NCBI RefSeq assembly: GCF_003569805.1
Contig: NZ_QVLP01000018.1
Span: forward strand, 124,001-188,000
Origin: Microbacterium halotolerans
Lineage (GTDB): Bacteria; Actinomycetota; Actinomycetes; Actinomycetales; Microbacteriaceae
DNA length: 64,000 nucleotides
Direction: 5' to 3'
Shown here: positions 17,095 through 25,624 of the stretch, piece by piece
How positions within the stretch are numbered: position 1 is the first letter of the stretch
Layout of the letters: each line of letters opens with the position of its first letter
Program-made: the position numbers and the translations under genes
The notes under the pieces: model-generated
What the model was told of the DNA's origin: nothing
Database searches by the model: none
The model's input: only the letters and a program-made list of their open reading frames with translations

Positions 17095-20055
17095 ATGAGA
17101 ACCCGACCCCCCGCACACCCACGGCAGCGCAGACAGCGTGCGCTCGGCGCCGTGCTGGCATGCGCCGTCGCCGTGCCGCTCGGCGGACTCGGCGCGTCCG
17201 TCGCGCAGGCCGCCGACGTGCCGGAGCCGACAGCCCACTACGACATGTCGCACAGCGGCACATCGCTCATCGACGTGTCGGGCAACGGCCGCGACGCGAC
17301 GCTGACCGGTGCGACGGATGCGAGCTTCGTCGACGCAGGGGGCGACGATGTGCTCCGCTTCGCGAATGACGCCTACGCCTCGCTGCCGCAGGGCCTCGTC
17401 ACCGGCGACGACAACGAGTTCACGGTGGAGTTCACCGTGGCGGGCGACGCCGCGCGCAACCACTTCGGATGGGTGCTCGGCGACGGCGTCGGCGCCTGGA
17501 ACACGACCGAGCTGGGCAACCACGTGTTCGTCAGCCCGGTCAGCGGTCAGGGCGGCTACGCCGATGAGGTGCTCTCCGGCATCCGGGTCAAGACCGGCGA
17601 CGGCAACGGCGAAGTTCGGCTGCCCGCCGCAGGTGGCATCGGCAGCGGCTTCGCCACGCTCACGATGGTCGGCTCGGGCGACGCGCTCACGCTCTACCTC
17701 GACGGCGAGGAGATCTCGAGCGCGACGCACGGCTACCAGATGAGCGACATCGTGCCTTCCGGCGACGTGCTCGGCTACCTCGGGCGATCGCTGTACTCGG
17801 GCGACCCGCTTCTCGAGGCCGACGTCACCGATGCGAAGTTCTGGGACACCGCCCTCACCCTCGAACAGCTGCGGGCGGCGCAGCCGACCGCCGAGGAGAA
17901 GCAGAGCGCGAACGAGGGGCTGCTCAGTCTCGACATCGAGCGGGCGATGCTCGGTGAGAACACCGGCCTCGACCGGGTGACGAAGCCGCTCGCGCTGTCG
18001 GACGAGCTGAACGGCGTGAGCCTGGAGTGGTCGTCGTCCGACGAGCAGGTCGTCGCACTCGACGGCACGGTGTCGCGCTCCATCGACACCGACACTGCCG
18101 TGACGCTCACCGCGCAGACCGGCTCCGGCGCGACGCTGACCTTCGAGGTCACCGTGCTCGCACCCTCGCTGTCGACCGATCTCGACGCGATCGAGCTGGC
18201 GACCACCACAACGGAGCACCTCCCGCTCGTGGTGACCGGGCCTTCTGAGGGCGCCGACATCGTGTGGGAGTCGTCGGATCCGGATGTCGTCACAGGCACC
18301 GACCCCGACTACGTCGCACCGGAGATCGGTGTGGCCGATCCCTACGCAGGGGGCGGAATCGTGACTCGCGCGGAGTACGGAGCCGGCGACATCGACGTGA
18401 CTCTCACGGCCACCGCGACGCTCGGCGGACAGACCGAGACCCGCGAGTACGCGGTGACGGTCGCGGAGAAGGGACGCACGGCACCGAACGCGGGCTACGC
18501 CGCGGCGTACTTCCGTTCCGACGGCGACGAGCGCATCTACAGCGCCGCGACCACTGAGAACGACTTCTTCACCTTCGAGGAGGTCAATGACGGTCAGCCC
18601 GTCGTGGACAACTCAGCGGACACCACCGGTCACCGCGACCCGTACATCCTGCGCTCGCACGACGGCGACAAGTACTACATGATCGCAACCGACCTGTGCA
18701 TCGGGTGCGGCACCGGATGGGGTGAGGCTCAGAGCAACGGCAGTCTCAAGGTGAACTTCTGGGAGTCGACCGACCTGGTGAACTGGGAGCGCACCAACGG
18801 CGACGGCAACGGTGCGATCACGGTCAACCAGCCGAAGGCCGGGATGACCTGGGCGCCGGAGGCGTACTGGGACGACGAGCTGCAGTCGTATGTGCTGTTC
18901 TTCGCCTCGCGCCTGTACGACGACGTCGAGCACACCACGGGCGACCTGCACGCACGCATGTTCGCCGTCGTGACCCGCGACTTCGTGAACTTCTCTTCGC
19001 CCCCGACGACCTGGCAGGACACGGGCTTCTCGCGCATCGACTCGACGATCGAGAAGATCGGCGACTACTACTACCGGTTCTCGAAGAACGAGGACGGGGG
19101 AGCCGCTGACGGCCTGGAGCGGGGCAAGGACATCTTCCTCGAGCGCTCGAGCGTGCTCACCGCGCCGACGACCGAGACGAGCTGGAGTGCCGACCCGGAC
19201 CAGTCGTGGCAGCTCGTCGACACCGCCATGACCACACCGGTCACGGGCAATCATGGCGAGGGCCCGCAGATCGCGAAGCTCAACGAGGGTGATCCGAACA
19301 ACACGGCATCAGGCGACGGATACGTCTTCCTCGTCGACAACTACAGCGCCGGCGGCTACCGGGCGTTCCTGACGAGCGGCGAGGAGATCGCCTCGAGCAC
19401 TCAGAACGACCGGCTCTCGCAGCGAGACGGTTGGGAGCCGCGCACCGACGGCCTCCCGGCCAGCCCGCGGCACGGCTCGTTCGTGAGCGCGCCGCAGCAG
19501 CTGCTCGACGCGATGCACGGCTGGAGCGACGTCGAGGCCGTGGCCTCCGAGACGACGCTGACCGTCGACGGCCGCACCGCCACCGCCCGCGTCAGCGCAG
19601 GCGATGACGGCGAGGTCGCAGGCGCGGTGACGTTCTCCGGCTCCGGATGGACCGAGACCGTCCCGCTGACGGACGCCGAGGCGTCGATCGAGGTTCCGGA
19701 CGGCATCGCGCAGGTGAGCGCGACCTACGACGGGTACCGAGACGGACTGGTTGCGACCTCGGAAGCAGAGCCCGTTGCCATCGGGGACCTCTCCGTGCTG
19801 GAAGCGTCGGCTGCGACGCGGTGCGTGGTCGGCAGGAACGTGCTGGCCGTGACGGTGACCAACTCCGGTGAGGACGTCATCGCGGCGACGATCTCGACGC
19901 CGTTCGGCGAGCGCTCGGACGTCGCCGTCGGGGCGGGGAAGAGCGTGACGAAGGCGTTCTCGACCAGACAGGCGGAGATCGGCGCGGGCGAGGTGACCGT
20001 GACGGCGGGAGACGCCGAAGCGGCAGCGCCGTACTCGGCGTCCGCCTGCGGCTGA
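17095..20055 (+). CDS. Secreted LamG-GH43 glycosidase, second paralogue
   Basis: A 986-residue exported enzyme. Signal peptide (residues 1-~40, SVAQA-AD), LamG domain (~45-270), two Ig-like domains (~280-480) and a GH43 propeller (~490-815) with GHRDPYILRSHDGDKYYMIATDL (catalytic Asp near residue 515) and WAPEAYWDDELQSYVLFFASR. Unlike the paralogue at 14.0 kb it has two close cysteines (DLCIGCGTGWG) in a propeller loop, a feature also hinted at by the pseudogene at 10.5-11.4 kb (SACGDWCHW). It ends in the same ATRCVVGRNVL...SACG module as its neighbour. Likely substrate is arabinan or another arabinofuranose-containing polymer; this is inference from family and context. ATG 17095 follows GAGGGAG. 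The 62-bp palindromic repeat lies 20 bases past the stop. Confidence 0.87.
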   Translation: MRTRPPAHPRQRRQRALGAVLACAVAVPLGGLGASVAQAADVPEPTAHYDMSHSGTSLIDVSGNGRDATLTGATDASFVDAGGDDVLRFANDAYASLPQGLVTGDDNEFTVEFTVAGDAARNHFGWVLGDGVGAWNTTELGNHVFVSPVSGQGGYADEVLSGIRVKTGDGNGEVRLPAAGGIGSGFATLTMVGSGDALTLYLDGEEISSATHGYQMSDIVPSGDVLGYLGRSLYSGDPLLEADVTDAKFWDTALTLEQLRAAQPTAEEKQSANEGLLSLDIERAMLGENTGLDRVTKPLALSDELNGVSLEWSSSDEQVVALDGTVSRSIDTDTAVTLTAQTGSGATLTFEVTVLAPSLSTDLDAIELATTTTEHLPLVVTGPSEGADIVWESSDPDVVTGTDPDYVAPEIGVADPYAGGGIVTRAEYGAGDIDVTLTATATLGGQTETREYAVTVAEKGRTAPNAGYAAAYFRSDGDERIYSAATTENDFFTFEEVNDGQPVVDNSADTTGHRDPYILRSHDGDKYYMIATDLCIGCGTGWGEAQSNGSLKVNFWESTDLVNWERTNGDGNGAITVNQPKAGMTWAPEAYWDDELQSYVLFFASRLYDDVEHTTGDLHARMFAVVTRDFVNFSSPPTTWQDTGFSRIDSTIEKIGDYYYRFSKNEDGGAADGLERGKDIFLERSSVLTAPTTETSWSADPDQSWQLVDTAMTTPVTGNHGEGPQIAKLNEGDPNNTASGDGYVFLVDNYSAGGYRAFLTSGEEIASSTQNDRLSQRDGWEPRTDGLPASPRHGSFVSAPQQLLDAMHGWSDVEAVASETTLTVDGRTATARVSAGDDGEVAGAVTFSGSGWTETVPLTDAEASIEVPDGIAQVSATYDGYRDGLVATSEAEPVAIGDLSVLEASAATRCVVGRNVLAVTVTNSGEDVIAATISTPFGERSDVAVGAGKSVTKAFSTRQAEIGAGEVTVTAGDAEAAAPYSASACG

Positions 20056-20074
20056 CCGGTCGCCCTGGAGGCAG

Positions 20075-20136
20075 CAGAATGCGCGTTCGCCGGCAGGATC
20101 TCACCGGATCCTTGTCGGCGAACGCGCGATCTGTGC
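20075..20136. repeat. 62-bp palindromic intergenic repeat, copy 2
   Basis: Hairpin-forming element starting CAGAATGCGCGTTCGCC and closing GGCGAACGCGCGATCTGTGC, the gap-free match of the element at 10391-10452. It sits just beyond the 3' end of the second GH43 gene and probably acts as a terminator there. Confidence 0.75.
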
Positions 20137-20230
20137 TGCTCGGGCGCGCGGCGCCGACATCTCGGCCCTCGAGCCGATAGTCGCTAATCTGGGACGACCG
20201 TGCGATGGGCACGCGTCAGAGAGGATCAAC

Positions 20231-21253
20231 GTGGCAGGCACGAGCGCCGAGAAACCGAATATTCGGCAGGTCGCGCAGCTCGCCGGCGTCTCTCATATGA
20301 CGGTCTCGCGGGTGATGAATGACTACCCGCATATCAAGGAGGCGACCCGCAATCGCGTCCTCGACGTGATCGAGGAACTCGGCTACCGGCCGAACCAGGC
20401 CGCCCGTGCGCTCGCGACGCAGCGCAACCGCCGCATCGGCGTCCTCGTCGAGAGCGCTGTCTCGTTCGGGCCGATGAGCACGCTGCGCTCCGTGGAGTTC
20501 GCCGCACGCACGGCGGGCTACGCGGTCAATTCGATCGGACTGCACGACGGCGACGAGGTCACTCCGCAGGAGGCGATCGCGCACCTCACCGCGCAGGGCA
20601 TCGACGCGCTGTGCGTGGTCGCACCCCGCTCGTCGTCGCTGGCGACCATCCGGAAGATCCAGATCGGCGTTCCCGTGCTCGTGGTCAAACCCGACAAGGA
20701 CCCGGCGTTCCTCACGATCTCCGTCGACCAGCAGCAGGGCACCGTCCTCGCCGTCGACCACCTCGTCTCGCTCGGCCACCGCGACATCCTGCACCTGGCA
20801 GGGCCCCTCGACTGGCTCGATGCGCGTGCGCGCGAGCGCGCCTTCCACGCGCGCGCCAAGGAGTGGGGCATCAGGGAGCGCCCGATCGTGGTCGGCGACT
20901 GGTCGGCCGACTTCGCCTACGACTACGCGAAGGGCCTGCGCGAGCTGCCGGAGTTCACCGCGGTGTTCGCCGCGAACGACGACATGGCCGTCGGCCTCGT
21001 GCACGGGCTGCACGACAGGGGCTTCTCGGTTCCCGACGACATCAGCGTGATCGGCTTCGACGACATCAGTCTCGCCGCGCACGTGCTGCCGCCGCTGACG
21101 ACGGTGCACCAGAACTTCCACAGCCTCGGTGTCTCCGCCGTCGACATGCTGCGCGCCGCGATCGAGGAGCGCGAGATCCCGCACGTGACTCGCATTCCCA
21201 CCGATCTGGTCGTCCGCTCGTCGACGGCGGCGCCGAGGGAGGAACGGCGATGA
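20231..21253 (+). CDS. LacI-family transcriptional regulator, probable arabinose-responsive repressor
   Basis: A 340-residue repressor. Residues 9-~55 form the LacI helix-turn-helix and hinge (NIRQVAQLAGVSHMTVSRVMND, then YRPNQAARALATQRN), followed by a periplasmic-binding-protein-like sensor domain: IGVLVESAVSFGPMSTLR, AVDHLVSLGHRDILHLAGP, FAANDDMAVGLVHGLH and VIGFDDISLAAHVLPPLTTVHQNFHSLG are all standard landmarks. The start is GTG 20231 after GAGAGGA. It overlaps the ATPase gene downstream by ATGA. The CCGG-centred palindromes at 4248, 11477 and 22842 are the kind of site LacI proteins bind, so this is the best candidate for their regulator, with arabinose or an arabinoside as inducer. That link is inferred. 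Confidence 0.9.
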   Translation: MAGTSAEKPNIRQVAQLAGVSHMTVSRVMNDYPHIKEATRNRVLDVIEELGYRPNQAARALATQRNRRIGVLVESAVSFGPMSTLRSVEFAARTAGYAVNSIGLHDGDEVTPQEAIAHLTAQGIDALCVVAPRSSSLATIRKIQIGVPVLVVKPDKDPAFLTISVDQQQGTVLAVDHLVSLGHRDILHLAGPLDWLDARARERAFHARAKEWGIRERPIVVGDWSADFAYDYAKGLRELPEFTAVFAANDDMAVGLVHGLHDRGFSVPDDISVIGFDDISLAAHVLPPLTTVHQNFHSLGVSAVDMLRAAIEEREIPHVTRIPTDLVVRSSTAAPREERR

Positions 21254-22797
21254 CAGAGCAGCGCCCTCTCGTCGAGATGTCGGGGGTCACGGTCGAGTTC
21301 GCGGGGAACCGCGTGCTCGACGGCGTCGACCTCACGCTTCGCGCCGGAGAGGTGCACGCCGTGATGGGCGAGAACGGTGCGGGCAAGTCGACTCTCATCG
21401 GCGCGCTGACCGGCACCCATCCGATGCGATCCGGGCGAGTGCTCATCGCCGGAGAGCCGTGGACGCCGACGGGCGTCGCGCACAGCCGTGCCTCCGGCAT
21501 CGCGACGGTGTTTCAGGAATCGCACCTGATTCCCCAGCTCACCGTCACCGAGAACATCATGCTCGGCAATGAGGAGCGGAAACTGCTCGGCCTGAGTTGG
21601 CGGCGCAACCGCGAGCGCGCGCTCGACGTGCTCGCCAAACTCGGGCTCGACGATGTCGACCCGATGACGCGACTGTCGCACCTCTCGCCCGCAGTGAAGC
21701 AGCTGATCGCCGTGGCGAGGGCGCTCGTGCTCGAGCCGCGCGTGCTCATCCTCGATGAACCGACCTCGAGTCTGGACGGAGAAGAGGCGGGGCGACTGCT
21801 CAGCATCGTGCGGCGGCTGCGCGACCGGGGCGTGGCGATCCTGTTCGTCTCGCACTTCCTCGAGCACGTGCTCGCGGTGAGCGACCGGATGACCGTGCTG
21901 CGCGAGGGTCTCGTCGTCGCGGAGTATCACACGGACGACGTCGACCGCGCCGATCTCGTCTCGAAGATGGTCGGCGGCGACATCGAGGCGCTGCGCGCAC
22001 TGCGTTCTCAGCGTGCCGCTCACCACTACGACAGTGGGGCACGGGCGAGGCTGCGCGCCGAATCGCTCGGGCGCCGCGGCATGATGGAGCACACGGATCT
22101 GGCGGTGTCACCCGGCGAGATCGTCGGCTTCGCAGGACTGCGCGGCTCGGGCCGCACGGAGCTGGCCAGTCTGCTCAGCGGTGTCGAACGTGCGGACAGC
22201 GGTGAGATCTGGCTCGACGGGAAGCGCATCGACCTGCGCACACCGGGGACAGGACTTCACCGCGGCATCGCGATGTCGAGCGAGGACGTGCGGAGCGACG
22301 GACTGATCGGCGCTCTCACCGGCAGGGAGAACATGATGCTCGCACTGCAGGCCGCACGCGGCTGGGCGCATCCGATCTCGCCAGGAGAGCAGCATGACAT
22401 CGTCGAGACCTGGGGCGAGGCGCTCCGCCTGCCGATGGACGACCTCGATCGTCCCGTGGAACAGCTCTCCGGCGGTACGCAGCAGAAGATCATGCTCGCG
22501 CGCCTGCTGGCGATCAGGCCGCACGTCCTGATCCTCGACGAGCCGACCCGCGGCATCGATATCGCGGCGAAGCTGGACATCCAGAAGCGGGTGACGCGCC
22601 TGGCGGGTGAGGGCGTCGCCGTCGTGTTCATCTCGTCGCAGCTCGAGGAGGTCGTGCGCCTGAGCGACCGGATCGTGGTGCTGAAGGACCGAGAGAAGAT
22701 CGGTGAGCTGAGCAACGGGCCCGGCGTCACAGTCGACACCATCGTCGAGATGATCGCCGCCGACCTCGCAGAGGAAGGGCTCTCCCCGGGCTCCTGA
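21250..22797 (+). CDS. Sugar ABC transporter ATPase (two nucleotide-binding domains), without its own permease
   Basis: A 515-residue CUT2-type ATPase like AraG/RbsA/MglA/YtfR. Domain 1 has Walker A GENGAGKST, Q-loop FQESHL, a signature-like LSHLSPAVKQLIAVARAL and Walker B VLILDEPTSSLD; domain 2 has the degenerate P-loop GLRGSGRTEL, signature LSGGTQQKIMLARLL and Walker B LILDEPTRGID, as is normal for the class. It is translationally coupled to the LacI gene and separated from the binding-protein gene by an intergenic region with its own promoter and operator. The importer downstream has its own ATPase at 24059, clearly a paralogue, so this copy is redundant, serves the same permeases, or serves permeases elsewhere. 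Confidence 0.9.
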   Translation: MTEQRPLVEMSGVTVEFAGNRVLDGVDLTLRAGEVHAVMGENGAGKSTLIGALTGTHPMRSGRVLIAGEPWTPTGVAHSRASGIATVFQESHLIPQLTVTENIMLGNEERKLLGLSWRRNRERALDVLAKLGLDDVDPMTRLSHLSPAVKQLIAVARALVLEPRVLILDEPTSSLDGEEAGRLLSIVRRLRDRGVAILFVSHFLEHVLAVSDRMTVLREGLVVAEYHTDDVDRADLVSKMVGGDIEALRALRSQRAAHHYDSGARARLRAESLGRRGMMEHTDLAVSPGEIVGFAGLRGSGRTELASLLSGVERADSGEIWLDGKRIDLRTPGTGLHRGIAMSSEDVRSDGLIGALTGRENMMLALQAARGWAHPISPGEQHDIVETWGEALRLPMDDLDRPVEQLSGGTQQKIMLARLLAIRPHVLILDEPTRGIDIAAKLDIQKRVTRLAGEGVAVVFISSQLEEVVRLSDRIVVLKDREKIGELSNGPGVTVDTIVEMIAADLAEEGLSPGS

Positions 22798-22825
22798 TCG
22801 CCGTGACCCAATCGTGTCGAACACA

Positions 22826-22856
22826 TGTTGCCGGAACAAATTGTTCCCGGTAACAT
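22826..22856. promoter_or_regulatory. Promoter with two overlapping operator-like palindromes upstream of the sugar importer
   Basis: TTGCCG (22828-22833) and TAACAT (22851-22856) are 17 bases apart and make a plausible promoter. A perfect copy of the 14-bp palindrome, TGTTCCCGGTAACA, lies at 22842-22855 over spacer and -10, and a one-base-shorter variant, TGTTGCCGGAACA, lies at 22826-22838 over the -35. Between them GGAACAAATTGTTCC is itself a perfect palindrome. Two repressor dimers, or one in alternative registers, could bind here. Confidence 0.65.
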
Positions 22857-22957
22857 AGACGGAACGACGCGCCAGCGTCACTGCAATCAGCAATGGATCC
22901 GAAGCCGGACCCACTCATCACCGGATGCCCGCTTCCGGTGTCTCAAGGAGGAGAACC

Positions 22958-23956
22958 ATGTCTGCACGCAAGCACATCATCCGCACGGCCGGTCTGGCCG
23001 CAGTCGGCGTACTCTCGATCGGTCTCGTGGCCTGCTCCGGTGGCGACGACGGCGCATCCGGTGACGGCGAGGGCGGGACCGCGACGATCGGCTTCGTCGC
23101 GGTCGGACCCGAGGGCGCGTGGCGCGAGGCGAACGAGAACAACATCCAGGAGACGTTCACCGAGGACGCCGGGTACGAGCTGAAGTTCGCACCGGCGACC
23201 AACAACGACCAGAAGTCGCAGATCGACAGCTTCACGACCTTCGTCGATGAGGGCGTCGACCTGATCCTGCTCTCGGCCACGGAGGCCACCGGCTGGGAGG
23301 ACTCGCTCGAGTACGCGGCGGAGGCGGAGATCCCGGTCGTGCTGCTCGACCGCGGCATCGAGCCCGACAACACCGACCTGTACGTCACGCGCATCGCGCC
23401 GAACAACGTCGAGGTCTCCTCGGCTGTCGCCGAGTGGGCGGAGGGCGAGTTCCCCGACGGCGCCAACTACTTCACGCTCGAGGGCCCCGCGGGCGTCTCG
23501 GTCGTGAATGAGCGGAACGAGGGCTTCGACGCTGTGATCGGCGACAACTCCGACTTCACCAAGCTCGGCGCTCAGACGGCGAACTGGACGACCGACGAGG
23601 GCAGGAGCGTCATCGAGACGGTGCTGAAGTCGAACGACAACGACGTGCAGTTCATCTTCGCGCAGAACGACGAGATGGGCATCGGCGCAGCGCAGGCGGT
23701 CACGGAGGCCGGTCTGACGCCGGGTGAGGACGTCAAGATCGCATCGATCGACGCGACGAAGAACGGTATGGAGGCACTCGCCGCCGGCGAACTGTCGTTC
23801 GTGGCCGAGTACAACCCGCTGTTCGGCGAGATCGCCCTCGACGTGGTCGAGAAGACGCTCGCAGGCGAAGAGGTCGAGCCGAGCATCGTCGTCGAGTCCG
23901 CGACGTTCGATTCGTCGGAGGCAGCCGAGGAAGCGCTGCCCGACCGCAAGTTCTGA
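22958..23956 (+). CDS. Sugar-binding lipoprotein of a CUT2 ABC importer (YtfQ/AraS-like)
   Basis: A 332-residue extracytoplasmic binding protein. Basic start, hydrophobic segment and lipobox LVAC (Cys about residue 24) mark it as a lipoprotein. The mature part is a Peripla_BP_4-type fold: ATIGFVAVGPEGAWREANENNIQETF, NNDQKSQIDSFTTFVDEGVDLILLSAT, IPVVLLDRGI and FIFAQNDEMGIGAAQAV are close to the galactofuranose-binding YtfQ type. With araDBA and arabinanases near and a shared operator upstream, L-arabinose (perhaps furanose form) or short arabinosides are likely ligands. ATG 22958 follows AAGGAGGAG, the best ribosome site in the region, fitting high expression of a binding protein. Confidence 0.92.
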   Translation: MSARKHIIRTAGLAAVGVLSIGLVACSGGDDGASGDGEGGTATIGFVAVGPEGAWREANENNIQETFTEDAGYELKFAPATNNDQKSQIDSFTTFVDEGVDLILLSATEATGWEDSLEYAAEAEIPVVLLDRGIEPDNTDLYVTRIAPNNVEVSSAVAEWAEGEFPDGANYFTLEGPAGVSVVNERNEGFDAVIGDNSDFTKLGAQTANWTTDEGRSVIETVLKSNDNDVQFIFAQNDEMGIGAAQAVTEAGLTPGEDVKIASIDATKNGMEALAAGELSFVAEYNPLFGEIALDVVEKTLAGEEVEPSIVVESATFDSSEAAEEALPDRKF

Positions 23957-23978
23957 TCCGGGAGCTCTTCTCCCGATC

Positions 23979-24010
23979 GGGTGCGGGGGCCGTGCGCGGC
24001 CCCCGCACCC
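23979..24010 (+). terminator. Strong stem-loop between binding-protein and ATPase genes
   Basis: A perfect 13-bp GC-only-type stem (GGGTGCGGGGGCC and complement) around a six-base loop, 22 bases after the binding-protein stop. In an operon this position usually gives partial termination or 3' mRNA protection so that binding protein is made in excess over the membrane components. Confidence 0.7.
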
Positions 24011-24058
24011 GGCAAGCTTTCGCGGCGCGGCCGCAGTGACCAGATGTGGAGACACAAG

Positions 24059-25624
24059 ATGTCGGAAGCACTTCCGATCGTCGAGATGGAGGGCATCTCC
24101 ATCTCGTTCCCCGGGGTGAAGGCCCTCGACGAGGTGAGCCTGCGACTGTACCCCGGCGAGGTGCACACGCTGATGGGTGAGAACGGTGCGGGCAAGTCCA
24201 CGATGATCAAGGCGCTCACCGGCGTCTATAAGATCGACGACGGCGAGATCCGGATCGCGGGTGAGACCCGTCGGTTCAGCGGCACGGCCGACGCGCAGAG
24301 CGCAGGGGTCGCGACGGTGTACCAGGAGGTCAACCTCTGCACGAACCTCTCCATCGGCGAGAACGTGATGCTCGGAAACGAGGTGCGCGGCGCGCTCGGC
24401 GTGAACTGGCGCGCCACTCACCGTGCGGCGCACGAGGTGCTCACACGGCTGGGCCTCGGGCACCTCAACACCAAGCAGTCGCTGTCGACCCTGCCTCTGG
24501 CCATCCAGCAGCTGGTGGCGATCAGTCGCTCCATGGTCGAGGAGTGCAAGGTGCTCATCCTTGATGAGCCGACATCCAGTCTCGACGCGGCCGAGGTCGA
24601 TCAGCTCTTCGCAATCATCCGGCAGCTGCGCGACCAGGGCGTCGCCATTCTGTTCGTCTCCCACTTCCTGGACCAGGTCTATGCGATCAGCGACCGGATG
24701 ACCGTGCTGCGCAACGGGCAGCTCATCGGTGAGCACCTCACGAGCGAGTTCCCCCGCGCCGATCTGATCGCCGAGATGATCGGCAAGGACGTCGCTGCGC
24801 TGAACGCGAGCGAGGCGGGGGAGCTGCGCGAACCGCGCACGGGCACCGTGCCGGTCTACGAGGCGACCTCGCTCAGCCGCAAGGGCGCGCTCGAGCAGCT
24901 CGACATCGAGCTGCGCCGGGGCGAGATCGTGGGGCTGGCCGGCCTGCTCGGCTCCGGCCGCACCGAGCTCGCCAGGCTCATCTACGGTGCAGACAGGAAC
25001 GACACCGGAACGATCAGCCTGCACGGCGCCAAGACCGAGATCCGCAGTCCCGCGAAGGCGCTGGCCAAGCGCATCGCGTTCGCGAGCGAGAACCGCCGCG
25101 ACGAGGGCATCATCCGCGACCTCAGTGTGCGCGAGAACATGATCCTCGCTGTGCAGGCCAAGCGCGGCTGGGCCAGACCGCTGTCCAGGCGCGAGCAGAA
25201 CGAGATCGTCGAGAAGTACATCTCCGCGCTCGGCGTGCGACCGACCGATCCCGAGCGACCCATCCGGCTGCTGTCGGGCGGAAACCAGCAGAAGGTGCTG
25301 CTGGGGCGCTGGCTCGCGACGGATCCCGAGGTCCTGATCCTCGACGAGCCGACGCGCGGCATCGACATCGGTGCGAAGGCCGAGATCATGGACTACGTAT
25401 CCGGACTCGCCGACGAGGGGCTCTCCGTCGTGTTCATCTCATCCGAGCTCGAGGAGGTCGTGCGACAGAGCGACCGTATCGTCGTGCTCAAGGATCACCG
25501 TAAGATTGCGGAGCTCGACGGCGGACCGGACATGTCCACCGAGAACATCGTCACGATCATCGCCGAGGAGCATTCGGCGAATGAGAACGCGGGCGCAGTC
25601 GCTCGTGAGGAGGTTGCATCATGA
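24059..25624 (+). CDS. Sugar ABC importer ATPase (CUT2, YtfR/AraG-like)
   Basis: A 521-residue protein with two nucleotide-binding domains. Domain 1: GENGAGKSTMIKALTG, Q-loop YQEVNL, LSTLPLAIQQLVAISRSM, LILDEPTSSLD; domain 2: GLLGSGRTELARLIYG, LSGGNQQKVLLGRWL, VLILDEPTRGIDIG. It energises import by the permease pair encoded next. ATG 24059 follows GGAG and is preferred over upstream in-frame codons that lie in the stem-loop region. It overlaps the first permease gene by ATGA. Sequence similarity to the ATPase at 21250 is obvious over the whole length, but the insertions and signature residues differ, so the two are diverged paralogues rather than a recent duplication. Confidence 0.93.
   Translation: MSEALPIVEMEGISISFPGVKALDEVSLRLYPGEVHTLMGENGAGKSTMIKALTGVYKIDDGEIRIAGETRRFSGTADAQSAGVATVYQEVNLCTNLSIGENVMLGNEVRGALGVNWRATHRAAHEVLTRLGLGHLNTKQSLSTLPLAIQQLVAISRSMVEECKVLILDEPTSSLDAAEVDQLFAIIRQLRDQGVAILFVSHFLDQVYAISDRMTVLRNGQLIGEHLTSEFPRADLIAEMIGKDVAALNASEAGELREPRTGTVPVYEATSLSRKGALEQLDIELRRGEIVGLAGLLGSGRTELARLIYGADRNDTGTISLHGAKTEIRSPAKALAKRIAFASENRRDEGIIRDLSVRENMILAVQAKRGWARPLSRREQNEIVEKYISALGVRPTDPERPIRLLSGGNQQKVLLGRWLATDPEVLILDEPTRGIDIGAKAEIMDYVSGLADEGLSVVFISSELEEVVRQSDRIVVLKDHRKIAELDGGPDMSTENIVTIIAEEHSANENAGAVAREEVAS

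Noticed and set aside
22943..25024. A 693-codon open frame on the minus strand
   Set aside because: It lies fully antisense to the binding-protein and ATPase genes, has an Arg/Val/Asp-rich composition without any motif, and arises from the high GC of the codon positions.
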